A DNA stretch of 64,000 nucleotides from Campylobacter showae (lineage in GTDB: Bacteria; Campylobacterota; Campylobacteria; Campylobacterales; Campylobacteraceae), in NCBI RefSeq assembly GCF_900573985.1, contig NZ_UWOK01000001.1:992001-1056000 (forward strand), given 5' to 3'. Numbering within the stretch: the stretch's first letter is position 1; every line of letters begins with the position of its first letter. Below the pieces are notes generated by a model. That model had not been told where the DNA came from. It did not search any database and saw only the letters and a program-made list of their open reading frames with translations. Below are positions 25,311 through 33,470 of this stretch, piece by piece. Made by a program: the position numbers and the translations under genes.

Positions 25311-26618
25311 ATGGCTACTGCTAAGCTAATCTGTGCGGTCATAGGCTTGATCGCCGTCGTGTTTTTATTGGTCAAAAAAAGAGAGACCAAAACCGTGCTC
25401 ATCGGCGTGGGACTCGTACTCTGCGTCATCTGCCTAAATCCGCTCGGAGCGCTTGAGAGCTTTACGAAGTCGATGACTTCGGCGGGGCTTATCAAGGCGA
25501 TTTGCGCTAGCATGGGCTTTGCTTACGTTATGAAGGTTACTAAGTGCGACCAGCACCTAGTTTTGCTACTTACGAAGCCGATGAAAAATATCGGATTTTT
25601 GCTGATTCCGACTACATTCGTGCTGACTTATTTCATCAATATCGCGATACCGTCGGCTGCGGGCTGCTCGGCTGCGGTGGGAGCTACGATGATACCGCTT
25701 TTGATGGCCTCTGGCGTACGTCCTGCGATGGCGGGAGCGGCGGTGTTTGCCGGTACGTTTGGCGGCGTGCTAAGCCCGGGCTCTGCGCACAACATCTTCG
25801 TAACCGACATGGTTAAAAAGACAAACGAAGCCTACACCGTCCAAGACGTCATCGGCGTGCAGTTTCCAAACGCCGTAGCCGCCGGTATCGTCGTTTTGAT
25901 CGTGATTAGCTTGACGGCGATTATCTTTAAAGATTATCAAAAAGGGCAGGATTTTTCGCCTAAATCTACAAGCAACGCCGGCGAAGCGACGCAGACGAAG
26001 GTAAATTTGCTATTTGCTCTAGCGCCTCTCATCCCGCTAGTTATCCTAGTCGTCGGCGGCACCGGCTTAAATAAAATCTCATGGCTAGCATGGACGAAGA
26101 TGGGCGTGGCCGAGGCTATGATCCTTGGCGCTATCATCGCGGTTTTCATCACGTGGACGAGCCCGGAAAAGATCACCAAGGAGTTTTTTAACGGTATGGG
26201 TAGCGCCTACGCTGAGGTCATGGGTATCATCATCGCCGCCGGCGTTTTCGTCGCGGGTCTAAAGGCGTGCGGCGCGATCGATGCGGTCACCGAGTGGCTA
26301 AAGCACTCTCAGGAGTTCGTGCGCTACGGCGGTACTTTCGTGCCGTATCTCATGGGTACGGTCACCGGCTCTGGCGATGCCGCTACGATGGCGTTTAACC
26401 AAGCTATCACCGTTCATGCCGCAGATCTTGGCTTCGCGCAGGATAAGCTAGGTATGGCTGCTGCGATCTCTGGCGCGCTAGGCCGCTCGTCGTCTCCTAT
26501 CGCGGGTGCAGCGATCGTGTGCGCGGGTCTAGCTATGGTTAGCCCGGTCGAGATAGCTAAGCGAACGGCTCCTGCGATGGCGATAGCCGTGTGTGTTATA
26601 GCGTTTTTTATGCTCTAA
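25311..26618 (+). CDS. dcuC: Anaerobic C4-dicarboxylate carrier of the DcuC family
   Basis: 435 residues with about a dozen hydrophobic segments, starting behind GGGGACAAA. Family-typical stretches are IAIPSAAGCSAAVGATMIPLL, PAMAGAAVFAGTFGGVLSPGSAHN and VTGSGDAATMAFNQAI followed by LGRSSSPIAGAAIV. DcuC-type carriers export succinate and exchange C4-dicarboxylates under anaerobic conditions, which fits the frdCAB operon further along. A strong terminator follows directly. Confidence 0.88.
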   Translation: MATAKLICAVIGLIAVVFLLVKKRETKTVLIGVGLVLCVICLNPLGALESFTKSMTSAGLIKAICASMGFAYVMKVTKCDQHLVLLLTKPMKNIGFLLIPTTFVLTYFINIAIPSAAGCSAAVGATMIPLLMASGVRPAMAGAAVFAGTFGGVLSPGSAHNIFVTDMVKKTNEAYTVQDVIGVQFPNAVAAGIVVLIVISLTAIIFKDYQKGQDFSPKSTSNAGEATQTKVNLLFALAPLIPLVILVVGGTGLNKISWLAWTKMGVAEAMILGAIIAVFITWTSPEKITKEFFNGMGSAYAEVMGIIIAAGVFVAGLKACGAIDAVTEWLKHSQEFVRYGGTFVPYLMGTVTGSGDAATMAFNQAITVHAADLGFAQDKLGMAAAISGALGRSSSPIAGAAIVCAGLAMVSPVEIAKRTAPAMAIAVCVIAFFML

Positions 26619-26637
26619 ATTTAGAGTTAAATTTGAT

Positions 26638-26663
26638 AAAGTCGGCGCCTTGCCGACTTTTTT
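26638..26663 (+). terminator. Rho-independent terminator after dcuC
   Basis: GTCGGC (26641-26646) pairs with GCCGAC (26652-26657) over a 5-base loop, extended by AAA/TTT flanks, and ends in six T residues. Confidence 0.85.
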
Positions 26664-26809
26664 ACGTGAAAGGCGTTTGTCACCCTTTTTTAAATCTCTA
26701 AATTTTAGAAAATTAGTTAAATTTAATCCTTGCACACCTCGTTTCTCTCAAACAAGCGCTTTTTCTATCAAATTTACCGAGTCAAATTTGCCGCGCAAAG
26801 GCGGCCGTG

Positions 26810-27382
26810 CTATCTTTGGATAAATTTTTTATATCGGTCGCAGGCTAGCTCGGGCTCCATTTCGCACGCTTTTTTGAGGTATTTTTCGGCCGTATTTGCG
26901 TCCTCTTTGACGCCTCGTCCTTGCGCGTATAGGTTGCCTAGGTTGTAGCATCCGCCGCCATTACCCATGTCGCAGGCTTTGGCGTAAAATTCGCTAGCTT
27001 TTGCGTAGTCTTGCTTCATGCCGCGTCCGTTTGCGTAGGCAAAGCCCAAATTTGAGCAGCCCGCCTCATCGCCCATATCGCACGCCTTTGCGTAAAGCTC
27101 GGCGGCTTTTTTGCCGTCCTGCGCTACACCGCTTCCGTTGTCGTATAAAAAGCCCAAATTTGAGCAGCCTGCGCCGCTACCTAGCTTGCACGCCTTTGAG
27201 TAGAGTTCGGCCGCCTTTTGATAGTCTTGCACGGCTCCATCTCGCCCGTTATCGTATAAAACTCCAAGCTCGTAGCAGCTTGCGCCGTTTCCGCCGTCGC
27301 ACTGCTTTTGCAACGCGTTTATGTCGGCGCCGACAGCCAAAACCGAAGCCGCGATTAGCGGTAAAAATATCTTTTTCATCAA
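26810..27382 (-). CDS. Exported Sel1-repeat (Hcp-like) protein
   Basis: 190 residues: signal peptide MMKKIFLPLIAASVLAVGA, then four to five Sel1 repeats of about 36 residues with the pattern GxxxGCxNLGxxYxxGxGxxxDxxKAxExYxKAC. Each repeat carries the Cys pair that forms a disulfide across the helix hairpin in Helicobacter cysteine-rich (Hcp) proteins. The protein is thus probably periplasmic or secreted and disulfide-stabilised. Start behind AGGAGCAAAT. Its function is unknown; a paralogous architecture is encoded at 42809. Confidence 0.85.
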   Translation of the reverse strand: MMKKIFLPLIAASVLAVGADINALQKQCDGGNGASCYELGVLYDNGRDGAVQDYQKAAELYSKACKLGSGAGCSNLGFLYDNGSGVAQDGKKAAELYAKACDMGDEAGCSNLGFAYANGRGMKQDYAKASEFYAKACDMGNGGGCYNLGNLYAQGRGVKEDANTAEKYLKKACEMEPELACDRYKKFIQR

Positions 27383-27763
27383 ATTTGCTCCTATTTAAAT
27401 TTGCTTTCGCATTTTACGCAAAGCGAGCTTAAATTCGGGCGAGCGGGTTAAATTTTACGTAAATTTGGGCTAGCGCCGTAAAGGGGCGTGTCTCGGAGCG
27501 TAAGATAAGAGGCGGTTGAAATTTGACCCTGATCGGATTTACGGTGCTCGGGCGGGCAAAACGCTGCCGTAAGCCCGAGTGAGTCGAGCTAAATTTGTCT
27601 CGGCTACGGATCGCAAATTTAAAAAAGTAGCCTAAAAATTTGAGTGCAAAGCACGCTTACCAAAAAGCGCATAAATTTAAAAACCGGCATTTTCAAAGAA
27701 CGCGTAAATTTCAGTTTGACTTTTACAATTTGAGAGCGAATTCGCCCTCAAATTTGACCCGGT
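27383..27763. other. Intergenic region rich in AAATTTG
   Basis: No gene on either strand. It contains numerous AAATTTG/CAAATTT motifs, typical of spacers in this genome, and the hairpin at 27727 just downstream of pepT. Confidence 0.5.
27727..27754 (-). terminator. Hairpin downstream of pepT
   Basis: AATTTGAGAGCGAA and TTCGCCCTCAAATT form a 14-bp stem with one mismatch, 9 bp past the pepT stop. The following T-run on the minus strand is short, so efficiency is unclear. Confidence 0.45.
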
Positions 27764-28999
27764 TTATTTCTCTGCTATGATTTTTACGATCTCGCAGACG
27801 ACGTTGCTGGCCGCGCGTAGCGATTTTACCGGCAGGTATTCGTAGATGGAGTGAAAGTTGTGCGCGCCGGTAAAGAGATTTGGGCACGGTATGCCTTTTT
27901 CCGAGATGACGGCGCCGTCGTAGCCGCCTCGCATCGGTATGACTTTTGGCTCTATGTTTAGCCGAGCGTAGGCTTGTTTTGCCGCGACGACGGGCAGGCT
28001 GTTTTCGCCGTCCGCTAGGTAGTTAAATACGTTTTTGTAGCGGTCTTTTAGACTGATTTGAATTCTGTGCGCGCCGTAAATTTTAGTAAACGAGTCGGAA
28101 AGATCTTGTAAAAACGCCATGCGCTGCGCGTATTTTGCCTCGTTAAATTCGCGAACGTCGAGCTTTAGCACGGTCTTTGCGCTGTTGCCAGATAGCTCCT
28201 TGACCCAGTAGTATCCCTCGACGCCGTCCGTGTACTCGGGTGCTTCGCCGCCCGGTAGCATCGAGATAAATTTATGCGCGAGCAACAATGAATTTACCAG
28301 CTTGCCCTTGGCATTCATCGGGTGCGCGGACTGCCCGGTAAAAGTCACGACCGCGTCGCCTGCGTTCCAGTTTTGGTAAATCAGCTCGCCGATACCGCAG
28401 CAGTCCAGGCAGTAAGCAAAATCGGCCTTTATCTCCGAGATATCAAGCGCCTTGGCTCCGCGCAGGCCTTGCTCCTCGTCGGGTAAAAAGCCAAACGTCA
28501 CGTCGCCGTGCTCTATTTGCGGGTTTTGTATGAAAAACTGCGCGGCGTTTACGATGGCGGCGATCGCGGCCTTGTCATCCGCACCTAGCAGGCTGGTGCC
28601 GTCCGTTACGATGAGGTCGTCTCCGACGTAGTTAGCAAGCTCTGGAAATTCGCTTTGCTTTAGCGTTATGCCCAGCTCTTTGTTTAGCGTGACATCGCCG
28701 CCCTCGTAGCGCACGATTTGCGCTTTCGTGTCGTTTTTTTGCTCCGCGCTCGTATCAAGGTGCGCAAAAAACGCCACAGACGGCAGCCTTTTAGAGGAGT
28801 TTGACGGCAAAACGGCCGTGGTTATGGCGTTTTCTCGTCTTTTTATATTTTGCAGGCCAAGCTCTTTTAGCTCGCTTTCTATCAGCTTTGCTAGATCGTG
28901 CTCGGTAGGGTTTGAAGGCATCACGCCCGCCGCGCCCGCTTCGCGGTTTGTCGTTGTGTTGATCTTCGTATAGCGTAAAAATCTCTCGACTATGTCCAT
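27764..28999 (-). CDS. pepT: Peptidase T (tripeptidase)
   Basis: 411 residues, full length for the M20 family tripeptidase that removes the N-terminal residue of tripeptides in the cytoplasm. Zinc-site motifs are visible: FAHLDTS, GTSLLGADDKAA, FLPDEEQGLRGA with the catalytic Glu, DCCG, AHPMNAKGKLVN, and a late GGYDGAVIS and HNFHS. Start behind AGGAGCAAAC. With pepE it gives the organism cytoplasmic peptide breakdown, useful for an asaccharolytic lifestyle. Confidence 0.93.
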   Translation of the reverse strand: MDIVERFLRYTKINTTTNREAGAAGVMPSNPTEHDLAKLIESELKELGLQNIKRRENAITTAVLPSNSSKRLPSVAFFAHLDTSAEQKNDTKAQIVRYEGGDVTLNKELGITLKQSEFPELANYVGDDLIVTDGTSLLGADDKAAIAAIVNAAQFFIQNPQIEHGDVTFGFLPDEEQGLRGAKALDISEIKADFAYCLDCCGIGELIYQNWNAGDAVVTFTGQSAHPMNAKGKLVNSLLLAHKFISMLPGGEAPEYTDGVEGYYWVKELSGNSAKTVLKLDVREFNEAKYAQRMAFLQDLSDSFTKIYGAHRIQISLKDRYKNVFNYLADGENSLPVVAAKQAYARLNIEPKVIPMRGGYDGAVISEKGIPCPNLFTGAHNFHSIYEYLPVKSLRAASNVVCEIVKIIAEK

Positions 29000-29135
29000 G
29001 TTTGCTCCTAAATTTGAGATAAAATTTATGAAATTATACTATCTTTTAATTAAGCTTAAAATAAAATTTTAATATTTTTTGGCAAGTTTAAAATTTAATC
29101 GGTATAATTCGCAAACTAAATTTAAAGGAGCAAAA

Positions 29136-29846
29136 ATGCGAAATTTACGCTACGTAGGCGACTTTTCGGACTTTCATCAGGTGTTTTCGGCGACGCTGGG
29201 CAAGATGGCTGCGGTGCAAGGTAGATTTGCGGATATCGTCGGCAACCTCGGCTGGAACGTGGATTTTGATCGCTGCGAGATAGCTTTCGGCGATCAAATT
29301 TACAAGATACAGTTTATCGGCAGCGAGTCAAACGTGAGCGACACGTGGCTGTGGGGGCACGCGAACGTAAATAACTTTGGCGAGGAGGCGACGCGATTTT
29401 CGGCGGAGGTGTTGCGCGCTGGGGCGGAGTGGGACTTGCAGGCTTTTAGCGAGCCTAGCTTTGAGCTTGATGAAACCTTTAACGGCCATACGCTTTGCAT
29501 CGCCGCATGCGGAGCTGTGGGCGAAAATTTATGCTACTACGGCTGCAGGCACGATAAGGGCTGCGCGTTTGTAGCGATCACCGATGCGCCGGCCTCTCTT
29601 TTTGAGCCTCTTGGCGCGCACGAGTTTGTTAAAATCGCAAGCGGCTGCATACAAAATCACGACGTCGATCACAAAATTTTTATCAAAAGCTTTTTGGAAT
29701 TTAACGGAGTCAAATTTGATGAAAACGTCGAAAAGGGCGGATTTTTTAAAAAAGGCAAAGACGAAATCGTAGCTAAATTCGAAAAAGAGCTTTTTATTAA
29801 ATTTGACGATAAGGGCAGGATTTCGGAGTTTAAATACGAATTTTAA
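29136..29846 (+). CDS. DUF6882-like cytoplasmic protein
   Basis: 236 residues from ATG 29136 behind AAAGGAGC; an in-frame TTG at 29079 lies upstream of the TATAAT at 29103-29108 and is rejected. The central pattern DTWLWGHAN, NNFGEEATRF, FNGHTLCIAACGAV and CYYGCRHDKGCAFVAI resembles the DUF6882 family, whose role is unknown. No signal peptide or membrane segment. The C-terminal 60 residues are lysine-rich with alternating charge. It has its own promoter and no obvious operon partner. Confidence 0.6.
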   Translation: MRNLRYVGDFSDFHQVFSATLGKMAAVQGRFADIVGNLGWNVDFDRCEIAFGDQIYKIQFIGSESNVSDTWLWGHANVNNFGEEATRFSAEVLRAGAEWDLQAFSEPSFELDETFNGHTLCIAACGAVGENLCYYGCRHDKGCAFVAITDAPASLFEPLGAHEFVKIASGCIQNHDVDHKIFIKSFLEFNGVKFDENVEKGGFFKKGKDEIVAKFEKELFIKFDDKGRISEFKYEF

Positions 29847-29895
29847 TTTGGGTAGTTTGAGCGAGGCGATGAGCTAAAAGCCCACCGCCTTAAAT

Positions 29896-31266
29896 TTACG
29901 AATGGAAGTGAAACTCGTCCGGATGATCGAGGGCGTAGCGGAATTTCTCCATATCTACTTTTTTATCCCAGATTGAGATGATTAGGCAGCCTACGGCGTT
30001 ACCGCAGAGGTTTCCGACCGCGCGCATCTCGGACATAAATTTATCCACGCCAAGCAGCACTGCAACCGTAACGACAGGAATACCTGCGCTAGGAAGCGCG
30101 GCAAGCGTACCGGCAAGTATGATAAATCCAGAGCCCGTGACGCCGACGGCGCCCTTGCTCGTTACCATCAAGATGACGAGAATTTGTATCAAATGCTCGA
30201 TTGTTAGCGGGATATCGAAGGCTTGAGCGAGGAAAATAACGCTAAGCGATAGGTAGATGTTCGTGCAGTCGAGGTTAAACGAATATCCAGTCGGTATGAT
30301 GAGTCCGACCGCGCCCCTGTGGATGCCAGCTGCTTCGAGCTTTTGCATGAGCGGAGCTAGCGCGGTCTCCGAGGAGCTCGTCGCAAACACGATCAGGACT
30401 TCTTTTGCGATGAAGCGCATAAATTTAAAGATATTAACCTTTGCAAAATAGCAAATTATACCCAGAACGACGAATATAAAAAATAAGCTTGCAATCGCCA
30501 TAACGAAAAGTAGCTCAAGCATACCTAAAAGTGAGTTAATGCCGAATTTGCCGATCAAAAACGCCATCGCTGAAAATGCCGCAACCGGGCTAAATAGCAT
30601 CAAAATCGTAAGCAGTTTTAGCACCCAGTGCTGAACGATTTCAAGCGGTTTTAGGATCTTCTTTTTGTAGTCGTGCTTTAAAAACGAGATCGCAACAGCC
30701 GTAACGATCGCCAAAAATAGCACCTGAAGCGTGTTTGATTTGATAAACGGATCAAGTAGATGCACGTAAGGGAAGATACCGTCAACCGGTACAGCGCCGC
30801 GTAAAATATGAAGCGTATGCGCTAAAATTCCGCTATTTGCGTCTATATTTGAGGCTTGGCTCGTAAATTTTTCTACGCTAGAGGCGTCAAGTTGCGTGTA
30901 GTCAAGGTGCATATCGTGACCCGGCCTTAGCGTCTCGCCAAAGATTATACCCACGGCAAGCGCTATGGTGCTAACGACCTCAAAGTAGATAAAACCCTTA
31001 AGTCCGATAGAGCCCAGTTCCTTCATACTCTCAAGTCCAATGATGCCTGAGACGATCGTGAGGAAGATAATTGGTCCTATGAGCGCTTTTAAAGCTTTGA
31101 TAAAGTAGTCGATGCCCGGCTTGCTCGCGATGCCTAGGTCGGGGAAAATCATACCGACCGCGATACCGGCGATGATGCCGAAAACGACCCAAAACGCGAG
31201 GTTGGTAAACATTCTAATAAGAAAAGGTTTTTGCGGTTTTGCCGCGTTTGAAACGCTTGGGTTCAA
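29896..31266 (-). CDS. DctA-type dicarboxylate/amino acid:cation symporter
   Basis: 456 residues starting at TTG (complement of 31264-31266) behind AAAGGAC. A DAACS-family transporter with eight membrane helices and two re-entrant loops: FATSSSETALAPLMQKLE is hairpin 1, and PTGYSFNLDCTNIYLS is the sodium/substrate region of helix 7. The family takes up succinate, fumarate, malate or aspartate/glutamate with sodium or protons. In Campylobacter a DctA of this type imports C4-dicarboxylates for respiration. Exact substrate cannot be read from the sequence. Confidence 0.85.
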   Translation of the reverse strand: MNPSVSNAAKPQKPFLIRMFTNLAFWVVFGIIAGIAVGMIFPDLGIASKPGIDYFIKALKALIGPIIFLTIVSGIIGLESMKELGSIGLKGFIYFEVVSTIALAVGIIFGETLRPGHDMHLDYTQLDASSVEKFTSQASNIDANSGILAHTLHILRGAVPVDGIFPYVHLLDPFIKSNTLQVLFLAIVTAVAISFLKHDYKKKILKPLEIVQHWVLKLLTILMLFSPVAAFSAMAFLIGKFGINSLLGMLELLFVMAIASLFFIFVVLGIICYFAKVNIFKFMRFIAKEVLIVFATSSSETALAPLMQKLEAAGIHRGAVGLIIPTGYSFNLDCTNIYLSLSVIFLAQAFDIPLTIEHLIQILVILMVTSKGAVGVTGSGFIILAGTLAALPSAGIPVVTVAVLLGVDKFMSEMRAVGNLCGNAVGCLIISIWDKKVDMEKFRYALDHPDEFHFHS

Positions 31267-31381
31267 GAGGTGTCCTTTAAAAATTATTAAAAAGCTATTT
31301 TAACAAATAAATTTATATAAAAAGATAAAATCGCGGCGATTTTGGTCAAATTTTACCCGCCGCCGCAAATTTCATCAAATT

Positions 31382-31876
31382 TTACAAACTCTCTAAAATT
31401 TCGATCGAGTTTATCTTATCGCCTTGCCTGACGCTATCTAGAGTCTTTAGGCTCGGCTCGTCCACGATCTGTCCAAACACCGTATGTACGCCGTCAAGGT
31501 GCGGCTGCGCGCTGTGGCAGACGAAAAACTGACTGCCGCCCGTATCGCGTCCGGCGTGCGCCATAGATAGCGCTCCGCGTTTATGCTTGTGTTTTTGGCC
31601 TACGCACTCGCATTTGATGCGCCAGCCCGGTCCACCGATTCCCGTGCCGTGCGGGCAGCCGCCCTGGATCACGAAATTTGGGATCACGCGGTGGAAATTT
31701 AGCCCATCGTAAAAGCCGCTTTTGGCTAGGTGCGCGAAATTCGTCACCGCTTGCGGCGCTTCGTCGCCGTAGAGCTCGAGCTTCATATCGCCTTTTTCGG
31801 TGTGGATCACGGCAAATTTGAGCTTAGCAAGCTCGGCCGCGTCGATGTCGTAGATTTTTAGTTCGTCGTTTCTCAT
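31382..31876 (-). CDS. Cyclophilin-type peptidyl-prolyl cis-trans isomerase
   Basis: 164 residues. The cyclophilin active-site motifs [13 protein letters not shown] and [17 protein letters not shown] are intact, followed by [13 protein letters not shown]. There is no signal peptide, so it acts in the cytoplasm on X-Pro bonds during folding. Compared with minimal bacterial cyclophilins it carries a short N-terminal extension of about 20 residues. It lies 14 bp after yebC on the same strand and is probably cotranscribed. Confidence 0.92.
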   Translation of the reverse strand: MRNDELKIYDIDAAELAKLKFAVIHTEKGDMKLELYGDEAPQAVTNFAHLAKSGFYDGLNFHRVIPNFVIQGGCPHGTGIGGPGWRIKCECVGQKHKHKRGALSMAHAGRDTGGSQFFVCHSAQPHLDGVHTVFGQIVDEPSLKTLDSVRQGDKINSIEILESL

Positions 31877-31890
31877 TTTGTTCCTTAAAT

Positions 31891-32598
31891 TTATTCGATA
31901 TTTGTATAAACCGCTTGTACGTCGTCGTCGTCCTCGAGCTTATCGAGTAGCTTTTCTAGTTCGTTCATTTGCTCTTCGTCTAGGCTTACCGGCGAGTTTG
32001 CGATGTACTGCAGGCTTGCTTTTTTAGCCTCTAGTCCTAGCTTTTCGATGCCTTCGCTTATCGTGCCAAAGCTTGCGTAATCGCCGTAGATATAGAGCAC
32101 GCCGTCTTCTTCCTCGATCTCGGTTAGACCAAAGTCGATGAGCTCTAGCTCGATCTCGTCAAGCTCTTTTGCTGGCATATCAAGCTCGAAAACGCTCTTT
32201 CTCGTAAACATGAAATTTAAGCTTCCGCTAGGCAGGATTTCGCCGCCGTTTTTACTAAATATCGCCTTGACGTTAGCGACCGTGCGAGTCGGGTTATCAG
32301 TAGCACACTCGACGATGATCTGCACGCCGTGCGCACCCTTGCCGTCGTAAAAGATAGTCTTGATATCCGCGCTATCCTTGCCGCTGGCGCGTTTTATCGC
32401 CGCATCGATGTTGTCTTTTGGCATATTTTGCGCCTTGGCTGCAGCTATCGCGGCGCGAAGTTTCGGGTTCATATCAGGCTCGGTGCCGCCCTCTTTAGCT
32501 GCCACGGTTATGGCTTTTGCGAGTTTTGGAAAAACCTTGCTCATCTTGTCCCAGCGCGCTTCCTTCGCGGCGCGCCTATATTCAAACGCTCGTCCCAT
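31891..32598 (-). CDS. YebC/PmpR-family regulatory or translation factor
   Basis: 235 residues, the family's normal length. Begins [30 protein letters not shown], the conserved N-terminus, continues with [37 protein letters not shown] and [10 protein letters not shown], and ends with an acidic domain. Members have been described as transcription regulators, and more recently some as factors that help translation of difficult motifs. Start behind AAAGGAACGAA. Confidence 0.92.
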   Translation of the reverse strand: MGRAFEYRRAAKEARWDKMSKVFPKLAKAITVAAKEGGTEPDMNPKLRAAIAAAKAQNMPKDNIDAAIKRASGKDSADIKTIFYDGKGAHGVQIIVECATDNPTRTVANVKAIFSKNGGEILPSGSLNFMFTRKSVFELDMPAKELDEIELELIDFGLTEIEEEDGVLYIYGDYASFGTISEGIEKLGLEAKKASLQYIANSPVSLDEEQMNELEKLLDKLEDDDDVQAVYTNIE

Positions 32599-32703
32599 TT
32601 CGTTCCTTTAAAAATTTTTGCCCAATTATATCTAAAAAAATTTTGCATTTTTTTAAAAATACGAGGTTTTGAGCGTATTAGCAAAAAATTTAGCTTTAAG
32701 TCC

Positions 32704-32709
32704 TATAAT
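32704..32709 (+). promoter_or_regulatory. Minus-10 box immediately before the acetyltransferase gene
   Basis: TATAAT ends only 6 bases before the ATG at 32716 and there is no Shine-Dalgarno between them. If used, transcription would begin at or beside the start codon. Confidence 0.45.
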
Positions 32710-32715
32710 CCGCGT

Positions 32716-33270
32716 ATGATTTTAAATGCCCGAAAAGACGACGCCGCGCGCTGCATAGAGCTGTTAAATTTAGCCATGGAGGACATCGCATTTACGCTTA
32801 GCGGCGTGAGCGACCCCGTTAAGAGCGATGAAATTTTGCATAAATTTTTTAGAAGCGAGATAAACCGCCTAAGCTACAACAACGTTTTTGTTTTCAAATT
32901 TGACGGCGAGATCGCGGGGGCGATTTGCGCTTACGACGGAGGCGAGATCGATGCGCTAGATGGGCCTATTAGGACGCATTTGCAAACGCTCGGTTTAAGC
33001 GAATTTCCGCAGACCGAGTGCTTCGCGGACGAGCTATATATCGATAGTCTCGCCGTGGACGAGAGATTTCGCGGACGAGGTATAGCAAAAGAGCTGATCA
33101 AATTTATCTTTACCCTCGCGCCAAAACGAAATATCAAAAAAGTAGCTCTCATCGTCGATGAAAAAAAGCCTAAAACCATGGCTTTTTACGAGCGTTTGGG
33201 CTTTGAGACCGACTGCGAAATGATCATAAATTCTCACAAATACTACCACATGATAAAGGAGATAAAATGA
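32716..33270 (+). CDS. GNAT-family N-acetyltransferase
   Basis: 184 residues from ATG 32716; the longer frame upstream runs antisense through yebC. The acetyl-CoA site is the conserved DELYIDSLAVDERFRGRGIAKELIKFIF (residues about 106-133), followed by KPKTMAFYERLGFE, the closing GNAT strand-helix. N-terminal part: ARKDDAARCIELL. The substrate is unknown. The stop overlaps the next ATG (ATGA), placing it at the head of a copper-handling operon. Confidence 0.85.
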   Translation: MILNARKDDAARCIELLNLAMEDIAFTLSGVSDPVKSDEILHKFFRSEINRLSYNNVFVFKFDGEIAGAICAYDGGEIDALDGPIRTHLQTLGLSEFPQTECFADELYIDSLAVDERFRGRGIAKELIKFIFTLAPKRNIKKVALIVDEKKPKTMAFYERLGFETDCEMIINSHKYYHMIKEIK

Positions 33271-33470
33271 CTAAATTTAAGGTTGCTAACATCCACTGCG
33301 AAAACTGCGCAAACACCATAAAAAACGCTCTTGGTGATGAATACGGCGAGATAAAGGTCGATCTAAGCGTAGAACCAAGGGTCGTGAGCGTAAATTTAGA
33401 CGGCAAGGACGAGGCGAAATTTAAAGAGGAGCTGGATGATTTGGGATTTAGCGTCATAGGGAAAATTTGA
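33267..33470 (+). CDS. CopZ-like heavy-metal-associated domain protein
   Basis: 67 residues, one HMA domain of the ferredoxin-like fold. The metal site is HCENC (residues about 10-14), a variant of the usual MxCxxC in which the Met position is filled by Ile-His. It ends VGxLDDLGFS-like (ELDDLGFSVIG). Cytoplasmic copper chaperone delivering Cu(I) to the neighbouring ATPase. Both ends overlap neighbours (ATGA upstream, TGATG downstream). Confidence 0.82.
   Translation: MTKFKVANIHCENCANTIKNALGDEYGEIKVDLSVEPRVVSVNLDGKDEAKFKEELDDLGFSVIGKI

Noticed and set aside
31331..31372. GC-rich inverted repeat (GCGGCG...CGCCGC) downstream of the cyclophilin gene
   Set aside because: Loop is too long (over 20 bases) and no T-run follows on the minus strand; not convincing as a terminator.
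32329..32715. N-terminal extension of the acetyltransferase frame
   Set aside because: Runs antisense through yebC; GNAT homology begins at 32716, next to a -10 box.
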